Counted from the first letter of the stretch, positions 12,366 through 22,889 are shown. The stretch is DNA of 64,000 bases from Isoetes taiwanensis (GCA_021234155.1 JAJEKV010000054.1:808001-872000), one strand, 5' to 3'. The notes: generated from the sequence alone by a model not told the origin. Made by a program: numbers and translations.

Positions 12366-13274
12366 GGCATCGTTCCGTGCAACCTTGGATAATTTAGGGG
12401 AATCTTCATAGAACCTAAGGGAGTCTAAGAGAACCTATGTAGAAACTTGGGGAACTTAGAGGATCTTGGGATAATATTTGGGAATCAAGGGAATCTTAAG
12501 AGAATCTTAAGGAATCTATGGGAATCTCAAAAGAATCTAGGGGAATCTAAGAGAATCTTCAAAAAATGCTTAAGAATCTAGGGAAATCCTGATGGAATCT
12601 TTGAAAATCTAGGGGAATCTTCATAGAATTTAAAGGAATCTAGGAGAATCTACATAGAATTTTGGGGAATCTAAATGGATCTTCAAATAATATTTGAAAA
12701 TCTAGGGGAATTTTTATATGGAACCTTAAGAATCTAGGGGGATCTTAGTGGAATCTTAGGGAATCGATGGAGAATCCAAGGATTTTAGGGGAATCTTTGA
12801 CAATAAGTGTGTTCTATAGGGGAATCTTCATAGAATCTAAGAGAATCTAGAAGAATCTACATGGAATCTTAGGGAGTCTAGAGGAATCTAGGGAAATCTC
12901 AAGAGAATCTTTAGGAATCTAAAGGAATCTAAGAGAATCTAAAGGAATCTTGGGATAACCTTTGGAAATCAAGGAAATATAAAGAGAATCTTAAGGAATC
13001 TCTAGGAATATCAAGAGAATATAAGGAATCTTAGGGAATCTTCGTAAAATCTTTGAGTATCTAGAGAATCTTGATGGGATTTTGGAGAATCTCTATAGAA
13101 TCTTCATTGCATGACTTTAAGTTTGACTTCTAGTCGAATTTGTACAATCCCTCCAAGAATCATCAATGGATCTTGGGGAATATAAGCGAACATTGATGGA
13201 ATCTCATAGAATCTAGGGAAATCTTTCTAGAGTCTAGAGAATCTAGGAGAATCTTAATAGAATCTTTGTTGGAT

Positions 13275-13350
13275 GGCACTGCATTTTGCTTCCAGTCGAA
13301 TTTGTACAGTCCCTCATAGTACAACCACTTGTATATATATAAAGGTATAT
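13275..13350 (+). repeat. Terminal block copy (GTCGAATTTGTACAGTCCCTCATAGTA)
   Basis: A block of about 75 bases (TTGCTTCCAGTCGAATTTGTACAGTCCCTCATAGTA, then CCACTTGTATATATATA) that recurs at 14765-14815 (partial), 14990-15075 and inverted at 56586-56670. It always sits at an edge of a GAATCT array, so it probably marks a terminus of the repeat unit. Confidence 0.6.
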
Positions 13351-13379
13351 CATGAAACTTTTCTATATAATGTGTCTGA

Positions 13380-13870
13380 TTCTTACATGCCCGGATGGCA
13401 ACATCAGGGCCATCCATTCCTTATGGGCATGCATGGAGGCATGCATGGGTCATGCATGGGGGCATGCACCACATCCCCGGACCGTTGGATCAAAAGGGAA
13501 GGATAAATCCTAGCCCTTGATCCCTTAAAGTGACTTTGGTGTAGCAGATCTTAACCGTTAGATCAAAAGATGAGCATAAATCCTAGTCATTAACTTTTTA
13601 ATATTAAATTGATTTTTTTTAAAAGGAGGTGAGGTGTCACTGTCAACCTCATTAATAAAAAAAGTGATGAGGTGGCAAAACATTTATGATTAGACTTTCT
13701 ATGAAGCTTCCTTTTGTTTAATCGCCTTCAAAGGCACGTAGCTTGCGGTAGAGGGGTCGGATGAAGGTAAGACCCACGCCATTGGATTCCTCTCGTCGAG
13801 AGCTTTCTAATGAGTGGTGCTTTGGCACTATTTCGTCGGAGTCGCAGCCAACGTGGTCAAACAGTAAGAA
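13380..13870 (+). repeat. Dispersed module copy 2
   Basis: Second direct-orientation copy of the module seen at 11840-12365, starting with the CCCGGATGGCAACATCAGGGCC and GGGCATGCATGG.GGCATGCA segment. It closely matches the inverted copy at 57545-58020 along its whole length, including CCTTTGAAGGCAC/GCTTGCGGT.GAGGGGTC and TCGTCGAGAGCTTTC.AATGAGTGG. Confidence 0.75.
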
Positions 13871-15075
13871 TCTTTTTGGAATCTTAGAATTTTACAAAAT
13901 TCATGGTAATTTATAGGAATCTGGGGAATCGTCAAAGATCTTAGAGAATCTAGAGGAATTCCAAGAGAATCTTAGGGAATCTAAAGGGAATCCTTGGGAA
14001 ATTAAGGGAATCTAAAGGAATCTTCATAAAATCTTTAAGAATCTAGAGGAATCTTGATGCAATCTTGGAGAATCTAGAGTAATCTTTATAGAATCTATGG
14101 GAATCTCAAGAGAATCTTTGGGAATCAAAGGGAATCTCAAGAGAATCTTTGGAAAATTGAAGGGAATCTATAGGAATCACGAGAGAATCTTCGGGAAATT
14201 AAGGGAATCCAAGGGAATCTTCATAGAATCTTTAAGAATCTAGAGGAATCTTGATGGAATCATGTAAAGTCTAAGGGAATCTTCATAGGATCTTAGAGAA
14301 TCTAGATGAATCTTAAGAGAATCTTTGGGAATCTAAGGGAATCTTTCTACAAGCTTTGAGACACTAGTGAAATCATGATAGAATCTTGGAGAATCATGGA
14401 GAATTTTCTTATAATTTAAAGGAATCTAGGAGAATCTTCATCAAATCTTGGAGAATTCAATAGAACTACATAAAATCTTGGGGAATCTAGAGGGAATCTG
14501 AGGAATCTTGGGGAATCTTGGGGAATATCAAGAGAATTTCTCTGAATCTAGGGAAATATAAGGAAATTTAGAGGAATCTTCATAAAATCTTGGAGAATCT
14601 ACATAGAATCTTAAGGAATCTTGGCATAATCTTTGAAAATCTAGGAGAATCTAAAAAGAATCTTTGTGAACATAGATCTAAGGGAATCTTCATAAAATCT
14701 TTGAGAATCTAGGGAAATCTTCATAGAATCATAAAGAATCTAGGGGAATGCTTATAGAATCTTCATTGAATGACTTTGCATTGGCTTCCGGTCGAATTTG
14801 TGCAGTCCCTCATATTAAGAAATCTCAAGAGAATCTTAGGGAATCTATGAGAATATCAAGAGAATTTCTCAAGATCTAGGGAAAATATAAGAAAATTTAG
14901 AGGAATCTTCATACAATCTTGGAGAATCTAGGTGAATCTACATAGCATCTTGATGGAATCATAAAGAACCCAAGGGAATCTTTATAGAATCTTCATTGAA
15001 TGACCCTGCATTGGCTTCCCGTCGAATTTGTGCAGTCCCTCATAGTAGAACCACTTGTATAATTGTATATATATA

Positions 15076-16734
15076 ACAGATATATTAGTATTATTTGAAT
15101 TGCCAATTAAAGTCCTCGAACTTTGTATTTTGATATGTATCAAACTCGATAGCAAACAAATGGCTACTGGCTAGATTATTTAGGGATGAATTTAACAAAC
15201 CCAGAGAGCTGCCTTTGCTATTATCAGGAGGGGTACTATCAATCAATATATATGTAGCGAGTTCCTCAAAAACCCAAAAGGGCAAGGTGGTTGTTTATCC
15301 CAGTAGTAATACTCCTACTAGATCGAGGCTTTGAGGAGGGGGGTAAAATGAATTGGAGTTCTAATTGGTGCACCCTTGGTCTATTTTGCTTAGATGCTTA
15401 GCTAATACACGTGGTGGGACTTCGAATAACGATGAAAGTATTATCAAATATCATTATTAAACACTAGAAGGGGTTGCGTTATGATGCGGTCACGAATCGG
15501 GGTTTTGTCTATCAAGAGTTGCATTAATATATGAAATTTGTTTAACAACAATACCTTTAGGGAAAACTCAAAGGGTTTTCAGTTTATAGTCGTAATGTCC
15601 TCTCTATTAAGTAGCACCTTGACATATTAGATTCAATTCTTATTTTGCATTTCATGTGACGTTGTGATTACTTGTTGCACCTTATAATTTTGTCTTGTTT
15701 ATGCATTAGGACTAGATATTCCAAGTATGATCCCCAGAAAAGTAAATGACTTGTAGATAAACACAGATCAAGACCTGGAGTTTTTGGCTTTAAATTAAAA
15801 CATATTCGTTTAGTACCAGTCATAATTTATGGCCCTAGGCATCAGATGACAAACTGCCTGTCAGTTTATGGCCGAAAACCCTAATGGCCAGCATGCTCCC
15901 TCAAGTAAGCCGCTGAGAGTCAAAAATTCCGGTGACGTGAAAAAATGTAATATTTTTCATTTTACTCCTCTTTTTCGTACGTTTGCACAAACACAAGTTG
16001 GGACTTTGAAGCAATGTGAGGCTATCCACATTGCAGGCAGCTAGGACTTTTGTCCAGGAGAGAGCCTTACAATTGTTGGATTTGATCCACGATCAGAAAC
16101 ATTCCTCACGTGTTCATGGGTGCTTAGGAAGTTATGCCCGCGTTGGGTGGAATTGGCGATCGAACTGATTTTCACAAATCAAATTGGCTTGTTTAATTAA
16201 TATTATTGCATCGTTGCTGTTGGGATCCACTTTGGTTTGGAGGTACATTAGATGCTAAGATTTTTTCCCGTCCCATTTTTCAATCCCATCTATTCCGTTG
16301 ATGCTAAGATCTATTTTCATCCCCATTTCCCAATCCCTTGTATTTCCTTTATGGACAACAAATTTCTTCATGTTAACGGCATCTCTTTAGCCTGCAAACC
16401 TCTCATAAACATGCTGGAGAAATTTAGAATAGTGTTGCTCCTTTGCTCCAAAACTAAGTGTGCTTATACTTGTGAAGTGGTTTTCATGCCATACAAGGAC
16501 ACAATTTGATCTGCATAATAAGCACGTAGGCAAAAGATGACCTTTGGATATTTGGTCCTTACCATACAATGGATGGCAAGTGTATGCTAATGTTCAACCC
16601 TAAAGGTCAAGAAATGCTTCGTGCAAATCAAGCTAAAAATAGGAGCTTTCAAAGCTCTATCATCTGGTGCTTTTGCAAGGTACTTACATTTTCTTTTCAA
16701 AATAGAGTATATGCAAAAAAAAATATAAGAGCAT
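15076..16734. other. Intergenic stretch with no gene recognised
   Basis: Stops interrupt all frames. At 16252-16350 a short segment (CTAAGATYTWTTT..CCC.TTTYCCAATCCC) is duplicated in tandem. The open stretch at 16252-16509 has no recognised domain; a decayed transposase is possible but unsupported. Confidence 0.3.
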
Positions 16735-17110
16735 ATCCGGGCTCGGTATGCTCGGTTAGTTGTGCCCCATCAGGCCTTGCATGAGCTACTGAGCACGGCC
16801 TCTGTAGGCTTGTTGGGATCGTACCTCTGGGAGGTAATGGATACGCGGACTCAGTTATGCCCCCCTGTCCGACATTAACCTCAGCTGTACTTGTGATTAT
16901 GTATATAACTGTGCAGTATGTCAGCATCCTTATTGCTACTAAGGTTTTTCCCCCGAAAACCCTTCGGGGCGGGGGTTTTTTAATCCTGGTAGTAATACGC
17001 CTGCTGCTCTCTCTTTGTACTTGGGTCCCATAGGCCAGTTGGTCTCCGTGGACGATAAAATCATATTCTATTCTATTCTATTCTATTCTATTCTATTCTA
17101 TTCTATTCCT
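16735..17110 (+). mobile_element. 3' end of a non-LTR retrotransposon with a (TTCTA)n tail
   Basis: A block with a G/C-rich hairpin (CCCCCGAAAACCC..CGGGGCGGGGG, about 16950-16976), then TTTTTTAATCC, GTTGGTCTCCGTGGACGATAAAATC, and finally about nine tandem TTCTA units (17065-17108). A non-coding 3' region ending in a short tandem repeat instead of poly(A) is typical of some LINE and SINE families. No coding sequence for it is recognisable immediately upstream, so it is a 5'-truncated LINE copy or a SINE. Confidence 0.5.
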
Positions 17111-17519
17111 TTTACCTTTCCTCTTTAAAACCTAGCACAATATGAAAGCTTGCTTCCATGTTGGTTCCAAGTGGAGTCGTCAAATGGATGAGGCAGTTGT
17201 TATTATTCATTTTCATTACTTAACAGTGATGCCAAAACGTACGAACTCAAAACTTTTCATATGAAAGAAACTACAAACCGAAAAACTTTCATTCATTCGA
17301 ATTTCACAATTACATACTTAGATTATAGACAGTCTCTGAAGAATCTAGCTAGCTGATAGTCTTTTTCCTGCATAGTCTCTAAACAGTGAAGGAAAAGCAA
17401 AAGCTCATAAATAAATGTGAATGTGAAGGTAGTGCTCCCAAATACGGTTATTTACATGATTAGCAATTGATGAGCAGCTAAATTCTTTGACAATTTGTTA
17501 TTGGACCTTGATAAGAACC

Positions 17520-17910
17520 TGTGCATCAGAGCAACCATGAGCTTTGAATATGAGGAGATTCTTCCTTTCCAAATGGACTAGATGATCCATGCAGAAGCCA
17601 AATTAAAAACCCTTTTTTTTTCAAATTTTCCCAACCATTTGGATAGACTGCAACACCTATTGCCGATTCAAGTTGCAGTGAAAGAGGCCTTGAAGCAAGA
17701 ACAAAACATGCTTGGCATGTTGATACAGGAAGAAGTAATGCCCGTGGACGAAATCTGTGAACCACAATATTAACGCGCACACAGCGATAAATGATTTGCC
17801 ACCATAAAACAAAAGTTTGAAAAGGGGCAGTTTATCCCATACCCACTTCCATACTGCTTTCTGAAGTTCCCTAGAGATGACCAAAGGCCACTTCGCTAAA
17901 GGAGGCATGT
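17520..17910 (-). pseudogene. Possible LINE C-terminal zf-RVT-like region, decayed
   Basis: On the minus strand, overlapping frames read AKWPLVISRELQKAVWKWVW, then FKLLF, then a frame change to YRCVRVNIVVHRFRPRALLL and a Cys-containing stretch. The order W.W...LP..K.F....R......R..P.......C..C is reminiscent of the zinc-binding zf-RVT domain at the C-terminus of plant LINE ORF2 proteins. At least two frame changes are needed. The sequence up to 19060 may belong to the same remnant, but I could not recognise reverse transcriptase in it. Confidence 0.3.
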
Positions 17911-19063
17911 AGGATCTTGTACATGGAATTCATCAACTTATCTGATTTGACATGCTCGTGTACAACCAAAGATGGGGGGGCATCCACTTGTGCTATTGGA
18001 AGAAGAACTCGAGACACCTTCTGCCAAATAGCTCAATCCCACCTTAAAAGAAGGAACTTAGCTCTAAACTCTTCTGATGTCAGCAACCACATATGTTTAT
18101 TATACCAATTAGATATCGAATGCATACATGTCGATTTCCATCGACCATTTTTTTCTTAATTATTCTCCTTTTAATCACCTTGTTCATGGTGACCATGTTG
18201 TTCCCTGTCATCTTTGCATCTTCTTCTTTGTCAAATGCTTCCAGTCAGGCTTCTTGATACCTGCTTCGATTGCTTCTAGCAGTTTCTAAATCTCAGAATC
18301 CCTCTTCAAGCATGTTCACATTATTATTATCTTATCCGTTCCACTCCTTCAACACTTTTTCAGTACTAGATAGACTGTACTTGGTATGGCAAAAAAATAA
18401 TTCCGCCCTTGTAAAGGTAGTCCATGTAGTAGGCAATACTAACATTCTTACCTAAAGTAGCTCGTTTGTGTCTCATATGAGAATCATTTATGAGCATTTC
18501 TTGAATAAAAACAATTACGAACATAATCCTTCCTATAATATGACCAAATGCACTGGCATACTTCTCTCTTTGTTTTCAACAATAGATTCTTTCATTATCA
18601 ATATAGAGAACCTCGATTCTAGAAAATTCGTCTCAATTCTCGAAGAGCTTGGCTTGTCAAATGGGGTATCCTTCACCTGCTGAAATTCATGTCCAGCAAA
18701 TATGTAAAACAACAACAAGCTTGTTCTGGAGCTAACGAAGATCCATCATAAGTAACCCCCATTAACTGTCTTGGGATATTTGAGTCAAACTCAAGAAAAT
18801 CACCAAAGCCTAAGACATGCGTATACACCTATCCCAAATTCATCTTTTTTCAAACCCGCTACCTTGACGATGCTCGGAAGCAAAAGATAAGGTTTGCCAC
18901 CAATATGTGGATGGCTTGTACTTCTGCCATACTCGAATTAGACAACTTTCGTTCACTTATTACTTCTTCTCCCACATCTTCAACAACTGCAAGGGTATCC
19001 TCTACAAGACGATTCTCCTCTTCTGGATCTCTTTATTCCTCTATTAGTGAAACAAGCTCTTTG

Positions 19064-19068
19064 ATATG
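19064..19068. repeat. Target-site duplication, left copy (ATATG)
   Basis: ATATG immediately precedes the first base of the 5' LTR and is repeated exactly at 32140-32144 after the 3' LTR. Five-base duplications are the norm for Ty3/gypsy integrases. Confidence 0.9.
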
Positions 19069-20651
19069 TGTGACGTTCCAAGTAATTATACGGTGTACGT
19101 ATAAATATATTGACACGTCACTCGGTATAGATACGCCACCTGGGGTATGGTAACCTAGGGAGTTGGCCACAAGGGAATTAATTAGCTATGTTAAATTAAT
19201 TATAAAGGATAAGTATCTAAATACTTGCTATTAAGTCACCTAAGGGTGGGAAGGCGCCATTTGGCATAACCTGAGTGGCCAGCATGGGGGTTTCTAAACT
19301 GAGCCACCAAAGGCAGCGCCACCCCCATCTATACCCCAATTCCGACCCAGCCAGCACCAAGGAGCAGCTGAGCGCTCAGAGCACCGTTGCTGAATATCTC
19401 CCAATCGCCAAGACACCCTCTACCTGTCGCTGCTACCCCAGTACAGCAGTATGGAAGCACCCCTTGACAACGGGTCCAGCCGAAACTCTGGTTAGTGGTA
19501 GTTTAACTTGCAAATTGTAGCATAATACTCTAGTATTCTTTTCTGGCTAGTTTTGGTTGAGATTAACCCTTCTTTGGTAATTAGGAATACTTTTCAATTA
19601 TGAATGATGCTCTGTTATGGGTTGGTCGATGTCTCTATGAGTTAGTTTAGCAGTTCCAGTAAACAGGGATTAAAAGGGGGGTAGAGGCCTCTGAGCTTGG
19701 GTATAGAATGCTCCTAGTACTTCCGTTAACACCCTACTAGTTTCGGCCTGTGCACAAGAGCCCACCGGGTCATAGACGCTATGGTCTGGCTTAGCACCAG
19801 ACAAGGGACACAGTGGTGAAGTAGGGGGTGGGGTCTTGCACGAGCATAAAAGGCTCCTGAGACTCCTACAGTGGGCTAGGCCTGATAGCCGGTCACGTAG
19901 AGGGCCGGGTATGGGTCTGACACTCCCCGGGTGCAGTGGTGTGACCCGTATGGGGCACCATGTACTTTGAGTAGATTTAGGGTGAGTAAGTTGGGTACGG
20001 ATGCGGGGGTCGCTGACGCGGCACGTGTTCTCTAGCTCACCCACGGAACCACTGTGATCCTGGAAGGGGACGCTTCCCCGACCTGCCTCATCGGACCAGG
20101 TGTCATGAACCTGGAGTAGGCTCAAAGGGTGATACCTGAGTCTGCGTCTCCGGAAGGCTATAGCGAAGCCATAGCGTGAATCGACCCATCTGCAAAGTGT
20201 GCACAGGAGGGGCGGATGGAGTGGACAACCCTAGCCGATGTTCTATGCCAGCCAACGCCATGCCAAGACTCGGTCTGCTGATCTCCTGAGACCCAGCCGT
20301 CAGTCGCCCCTCACTAGAGTCTGATCTGGGGTAGAACCTGGGTTTTGGGTGTTTTCTTAGCTTAGGATGCATATTCTTTGCCGTTGGTACTTGGATGGAT
20401 GTGCCACCCCTCGTGGTGGTTATTTATATGTGATTTATGTTGTATGCTAACCTTGTATTCATGCTTCCGCGACGTAGGCGCCCATCGAAGGCGTGGGCCG
20501 AATGACCCCTCCGTGTCCTTCACCTGAGCGTCTCTACGTAGACGGCCCGGGTTAGATGGAGGGCCCTGCTCGTGGCGAGATGGTCGCCATGGAAGGGGAA
20601 AGTCCCCGTATGTATACGACCGGGGGTCGTATATATTCAGGGAGCGTCACA
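19069..20651 (+). repeat. 5' long terminal repeat
   Basis: 1583 bp, starts TGTGACGTTCC and ends GAGCGTCACA, so the ends form the short inverted repeat TGTGACG/CGTCACA. A TATA-like GTATAAATATA at about 19099 is a possible promoter core. Compared with the 3' LTR it has an extra stretch of about 40 bp near 19320-19365 flanked by CAGC/CCAAGGAGCAG, plus scattered substitutions and short indels concentrated around 19800-20200. Confidence 0.95.
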
Positions 20652-20652
20652 G

Positions 20653-20669
20653 TGGTATCAGAGCCGTGA
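20653..20669 (+). promoter_or_regulatory. Primer-binding site for initiator tRNA-Met
   Basis: TGGTATCAGAGCC starts two bases after the 5' LTR and matches the complement of the 3' end of plant initiator tRNA-Met, the usual primer of Ty3/gypsy minus-strand synthesis. Confidence 0.9.
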
Positions 20670-20971
20670 TTTCGGTTGCTCGAAATCATAGCACTGGCCA
20701 AACACTAACTCGTAGTACGATAGTTAGGAGGAGGCTAAGTTAATGTGTTGTTGGTCCTCTTTGATGTTTGGTTGGTGTTAGGTTAAATTAAGAAATTGTA
20801 GCTTTTAAAGAAGATAGGGCGACTGGAGGACCCAGGATTGGAAGAGATGTAAATATCAGTGGGTAGCCCAAAAGACGGAGAAGGTGGTTCCATTGGGTCG
20901 GACGTACTCGAATTACCCTAGAACAGTCGTCTGCCGGCGAAAAATGGTCAAGGGCGGGCCCAAAAACCAAC

Positions 20972-21148
20972 TCGGGCGCCGCTTGCTTTTTATCGTCTTG
21001 CAGTCACGAAGGAAGAGCCGAAAATGCAGTCGGCGCCCGACCATACAGACGGGAGTCAACGCGGCCCCGCCAGGTCAACTCGGGCGCCGCTTGCTTTTCG
21101 ACGACCCCCAGTCAAGGCGGGAGCACGTATAATGCAGCCGGCGCCCGA
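20972..21148 (+). promoter_or_regulatory. Tandem pair of GC-rich hairpins in the retrotransposon leader
   Basis: Two perfect 10-bp inverted repeats TCGGGCGCCG ... CGGCGCCCGA lie at 20972-20981/21031-21040 and 21080-21089/21139-21148. They belong to a 108-base tandem duplication (CAACTCGGGCGCCGCTTGC ... CGGCGCCCGACC). The arms also contain the self-complementary hexamer GGCGCC. The position between primer-binding site and the first ORF is where LTR elements usually keep packaging and dimerisation signals, so that role is plausible, but it is inference. Confidence 0.6.
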
Positions 21149-21436
21149 CCGTATGGCCCGCGTATTTCCGCCGTATAATTATTTTATAATAACAAAATTA
21201 AAAAGTTAATAAGAAAAAAATTAAAATTTTAAAAGTTAACTGGCCGTTACAAATTTCTTTTTGTTAGTTCGCCTTGCCTTCAGCGCCTTCGACCGCCTGA
21301 GCCGACGGCCGCCATCGCCACCAGACCTGACTTTGCTCTTCCGCCCTTGTGCCTTGCGAACCCTAGCACCTCCTTTGCCGTCTCCTTTGCCGCCAGCGCC
21401 TCACTGTCCGCCTTCGTAGACCTTAGTGCCACAGCT

Positions 21437-22198
21437 ATGGCCATTACCAAGAGCGCCCCGGACCCTTCTACCCTAAGCATAGTGGAGATTTATGCCATGA
21501 TCGCCCGGTACATGGCTACAGACCCGGCTTTCATCGACATCCTTTTGGATGAGTTGGTGAACCGGTTTGAGAATAACGATAGGATCCCCTATACTATCTA
21601 CCATTTCTCGGAGCCATTCCTGATCCGGCTGAACCTTCGCCAGCTTTCTTATACCATCGTCGAGCAACATGACATGGTCATGATGCTGATTAAGTTCTAT
21701 CCTCCTGAACAAGAGGGGCACACCGAGGAGGAGGACATCAGGGCAGAAGCCGAACGCATCAGAGGCTTGGCCAAGGAGGATGACCATCGGGAGATAGAGC
21801 GAGCAGACACGGCGGCTCGGGGAAGAGAGTACCGGTACCTCGGGGACGGCTTTGCCGTCATAGATGGCAGGGCAATTGAGGTTCCCCCATACCGTTGGGA
21901 TGAGGATAATCACAGCTTTATATGGGGGGAAATCCCCGATATCAGCATAGATTATCTGACAACCATTCAGATGGATATGGCTCAGCGGCCTCAGCGGTAC
22001 CAGGCTGAACTTCTTCGCCGAAGCGCAGCCCAACATTTTGCTCAGGTTCAAGAAGATCTGAGGAGAGCCCGGGAGGAACGGGAGAAGCTTGAACAGGAGG
22101 AGAGGGCTCGGCAGGACGCAGGACCAGCTGAACCAGCAGGGTGCAGGAGCATCCGGGAGTGGGCCGGGACCAATACCCACCGAGCACACGACCATTAA
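21437..22198 (+). CDS. ORF-A of the retrotransposon: novel N-terminal domain with C-terminal coiled coil
   Basis: The first ATG in frame is at 21437 (GCT ATG GCC, good context), giving 253 codons. The frame is open further upstream but only through non-ATG codons. The protein has an alpha-helical N-terminal part (about residues 10-90, [20 protein letters not shown] and following), a charged middle, a segment with aromatic residues ([17 protein letters not shown]) and a long charged coiled coil near the end ([20 protein letters not shown]). I do not recognise the fold. Its last 110 bases overlap the histone H3 frame, which lies at +1. The coiled coil followed by H3 suggests ORF-A and H3 are, or were, one fusion protein. 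The overlap is seen; the fusion is inference. Confidence 0.7.
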   Translation: MAITKSAPDPSTLSIVEIYAMIARYMATDPAFIDILLDELVNRFENNDRIPYTIYHFSEPFLIRLNLRQLSYTIVEQHDMVMMLIKFYPPEQEGHTEEEDIRAEAERIRGLAKEDDHREIERADTAARGREYRYLGDGFAVIDGRAIEVPPYRWDEDNHSFIWGEIPDISIDYLTTIQMDMAQRPQRYQAELLRRSAAQHFAQVQEDLRRAREEREKLEQEERARQDAGPAEPAGCRSIREWAGTNTHRAHDH

Positions 22199-22688
22199 GC
22201 ACCGTAAGAAGGCCGTGGCTCGAAAATCCGGCAGTCAATACAAGGATAAATTAAAGACTGTCGGAGCTTTTAGCAAGAATACCAGCTCCAGTCGGAGACA
22301 GCAGCGGGTGGATAACTCCCGACCAGCTGTTGGGGCCAAGACAGTGCCAGCACCAAAGGGGCCGCCTACAAAACCCGCCCCACAAAGGAAGCGCCATCGG
22401 TACCGACCCGGTACCGTGGCCTTGCGGGAAATCCGCAAGTTTCAGAAGTCCACCCAGCTTCTGATACGAAAGCTTCCCTTCCAGAGGTTGGTCCGGGAGA
22501 TTGCCCAGGAGTTCAAGACCGATCTCCGCTTCCAGACCTTTGCCATTTTGGCACTTCAAAAGGCTGCGGAGGCTTACCTGGTGGCACTTTTTGGTGACGC
22601 CAATCTTTGCGCAATCCACGCAAAGAGGGTAACCATAATGCCTAAGGATTTAGCCCTCGCCCGCAGGATTCGGGGGGAGCATCCTTAG
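22089..22688 (+). CDS. Histone H3-like protein encoded by the retrotransposon
   Basis: The frame to the TAG at 22686-22688 encodes a nearly complete histone H3 fold. The core starts [19 protein letters not shown], continues [19 protein letters not shown] and ends [23 protein letters not shown]. By eye about 14 of the last 97 residues differ from plant H3.3. Y at H3 position 41 and L at position 90 match H3.3 rather than H3.1, and no CENP-A-type extra residues occur in loop 1. The tail (about 22200-22390) is rewritten and longer: it keeps one ARKS motif (AVARKSGSQ), but the canonical N-terminus and the K27 context are gone, replaced by Gln/Ser/Arg-rich and Pro/Lys-rich sequence. There is no ATG in this frame before the C-terminal MPKD, so expression needs +1 frameshifting from ORF-A, splicing, or a non-ATG start. 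No stop or frameshift interrupts the core. Confidence 0.9.
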   Translation: MNRRRGLGRTQDQLNQQGAGASGSGPGPIPTEHTTIKHRKKAVARKSGSQYKDKLKTVGAFSKNTSSSRRQQRVDNSRPAVGAKTVPAPKGPPTKPAPQRKRHRYRPGTVALREIRKFQKSTQLLIRKLPFQRLVREIAQEFKTDLRFQTFAILALQKAAEAYLVALFGDANLCAIHAKRVTIMPKDLALARRIRGEHP

Positions 22689-22792
22689 CATATTTTGCTG
22701 GGCTCCACATTGTAAATATTTTTTTGGTATTTAATAAAAACTTTTTATTTTGTATTAAAAACTTATTTACTTTGTATTAAATATGAAAAATG

Positions 22793-22815
22793 CTGACGTC
22801 AGCCTAAATAAAAGG
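22793..22815 (+). promoter_or_regulatory. Promoter-like block upstream of ORF-B
   Basis: The palindrome CTGACGTCAG (22793-22802), containing the bZIP-type TGACGTCA site, is followed within three bases by a TATA-like TAAATAAAA (22805-22813), about 80 bases before the ORF-B ATG. A long pyrimidine tract ending TTCTAG lies directly before the ATG (22862-22885) and could equally be a 3' splice site. This would allow ORF-B to be expressed from its own transcript or by splicing from the LTR transcript. Confidence 0.5.
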
Positions 22816-22889
22816 AGTTAAAAGAACTTTAAAAAGTTCATTTCAATTGTTATATTTGTTTCTCTTTCTCTCTCCTCCCTTCTAGCGCC

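Larger units (their letters stand above)
10080..15075 (+). repeat. GAATCT-type degenerate minisatellite arrays with interspersed modules
   Basis: The words GAATCT, GGAATCTT, GAATCTAGGGGAATCTTCATA and GAGAATCTT recur every 10-16 bases for most of this span, never in exact register, as expected of an old, rearranged short tandem repeat. The arrays are interrupted at about 10500-11080 (GGCCCAGATGG/GATCCTACGG repeats plus a tRNA-like head), 11760-12370 and 13110-13870. The final unit reads into a terminal block TGCATTGGCTTCC.GTCGAATTTGTGCAGTCCCTCATAG and then TATATATA near 15070. The same array, inverted, lies at 54.4-58.3 kb. Confidence 0.8.

Noticed and set aside
10080-15075. CRISPR-like array of regularly spaced repeats
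   Set aside because: Unit length and spacing are irregular, units are degenerate and there are no unique spacers. This is a eukaryotic minisatellite.
16252-16509. Decayed piggyBac-like transposase
   Set aside because: A few residues around LLLCSKTKCAYTCEV are suggestive, but no catalytic Asp context or termini could be identified.
21473-22195. 240-codon open stretch on the minus strand opposite ORF-A
   Set aside because: Shadow of ORF-A codon bias. It has no recognisable domain and runs antisense in an element whose genes are all on the plus strand.
22251-22619. 122-codon minus-strand open stretch opposite the H3 frame
   Set aside because: Antisense shadow of a strongly conserved H3 sequence.
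22200-22688. CENP-A/CenH3 identity for the H3-like protein
   Set aside because: Loop 1 has canonical H3 length and the core is close to H3.3. CenH3 proteins have extra loop-1 residues and a more divergent core. Only the tail is CenH3-like in being divergent.
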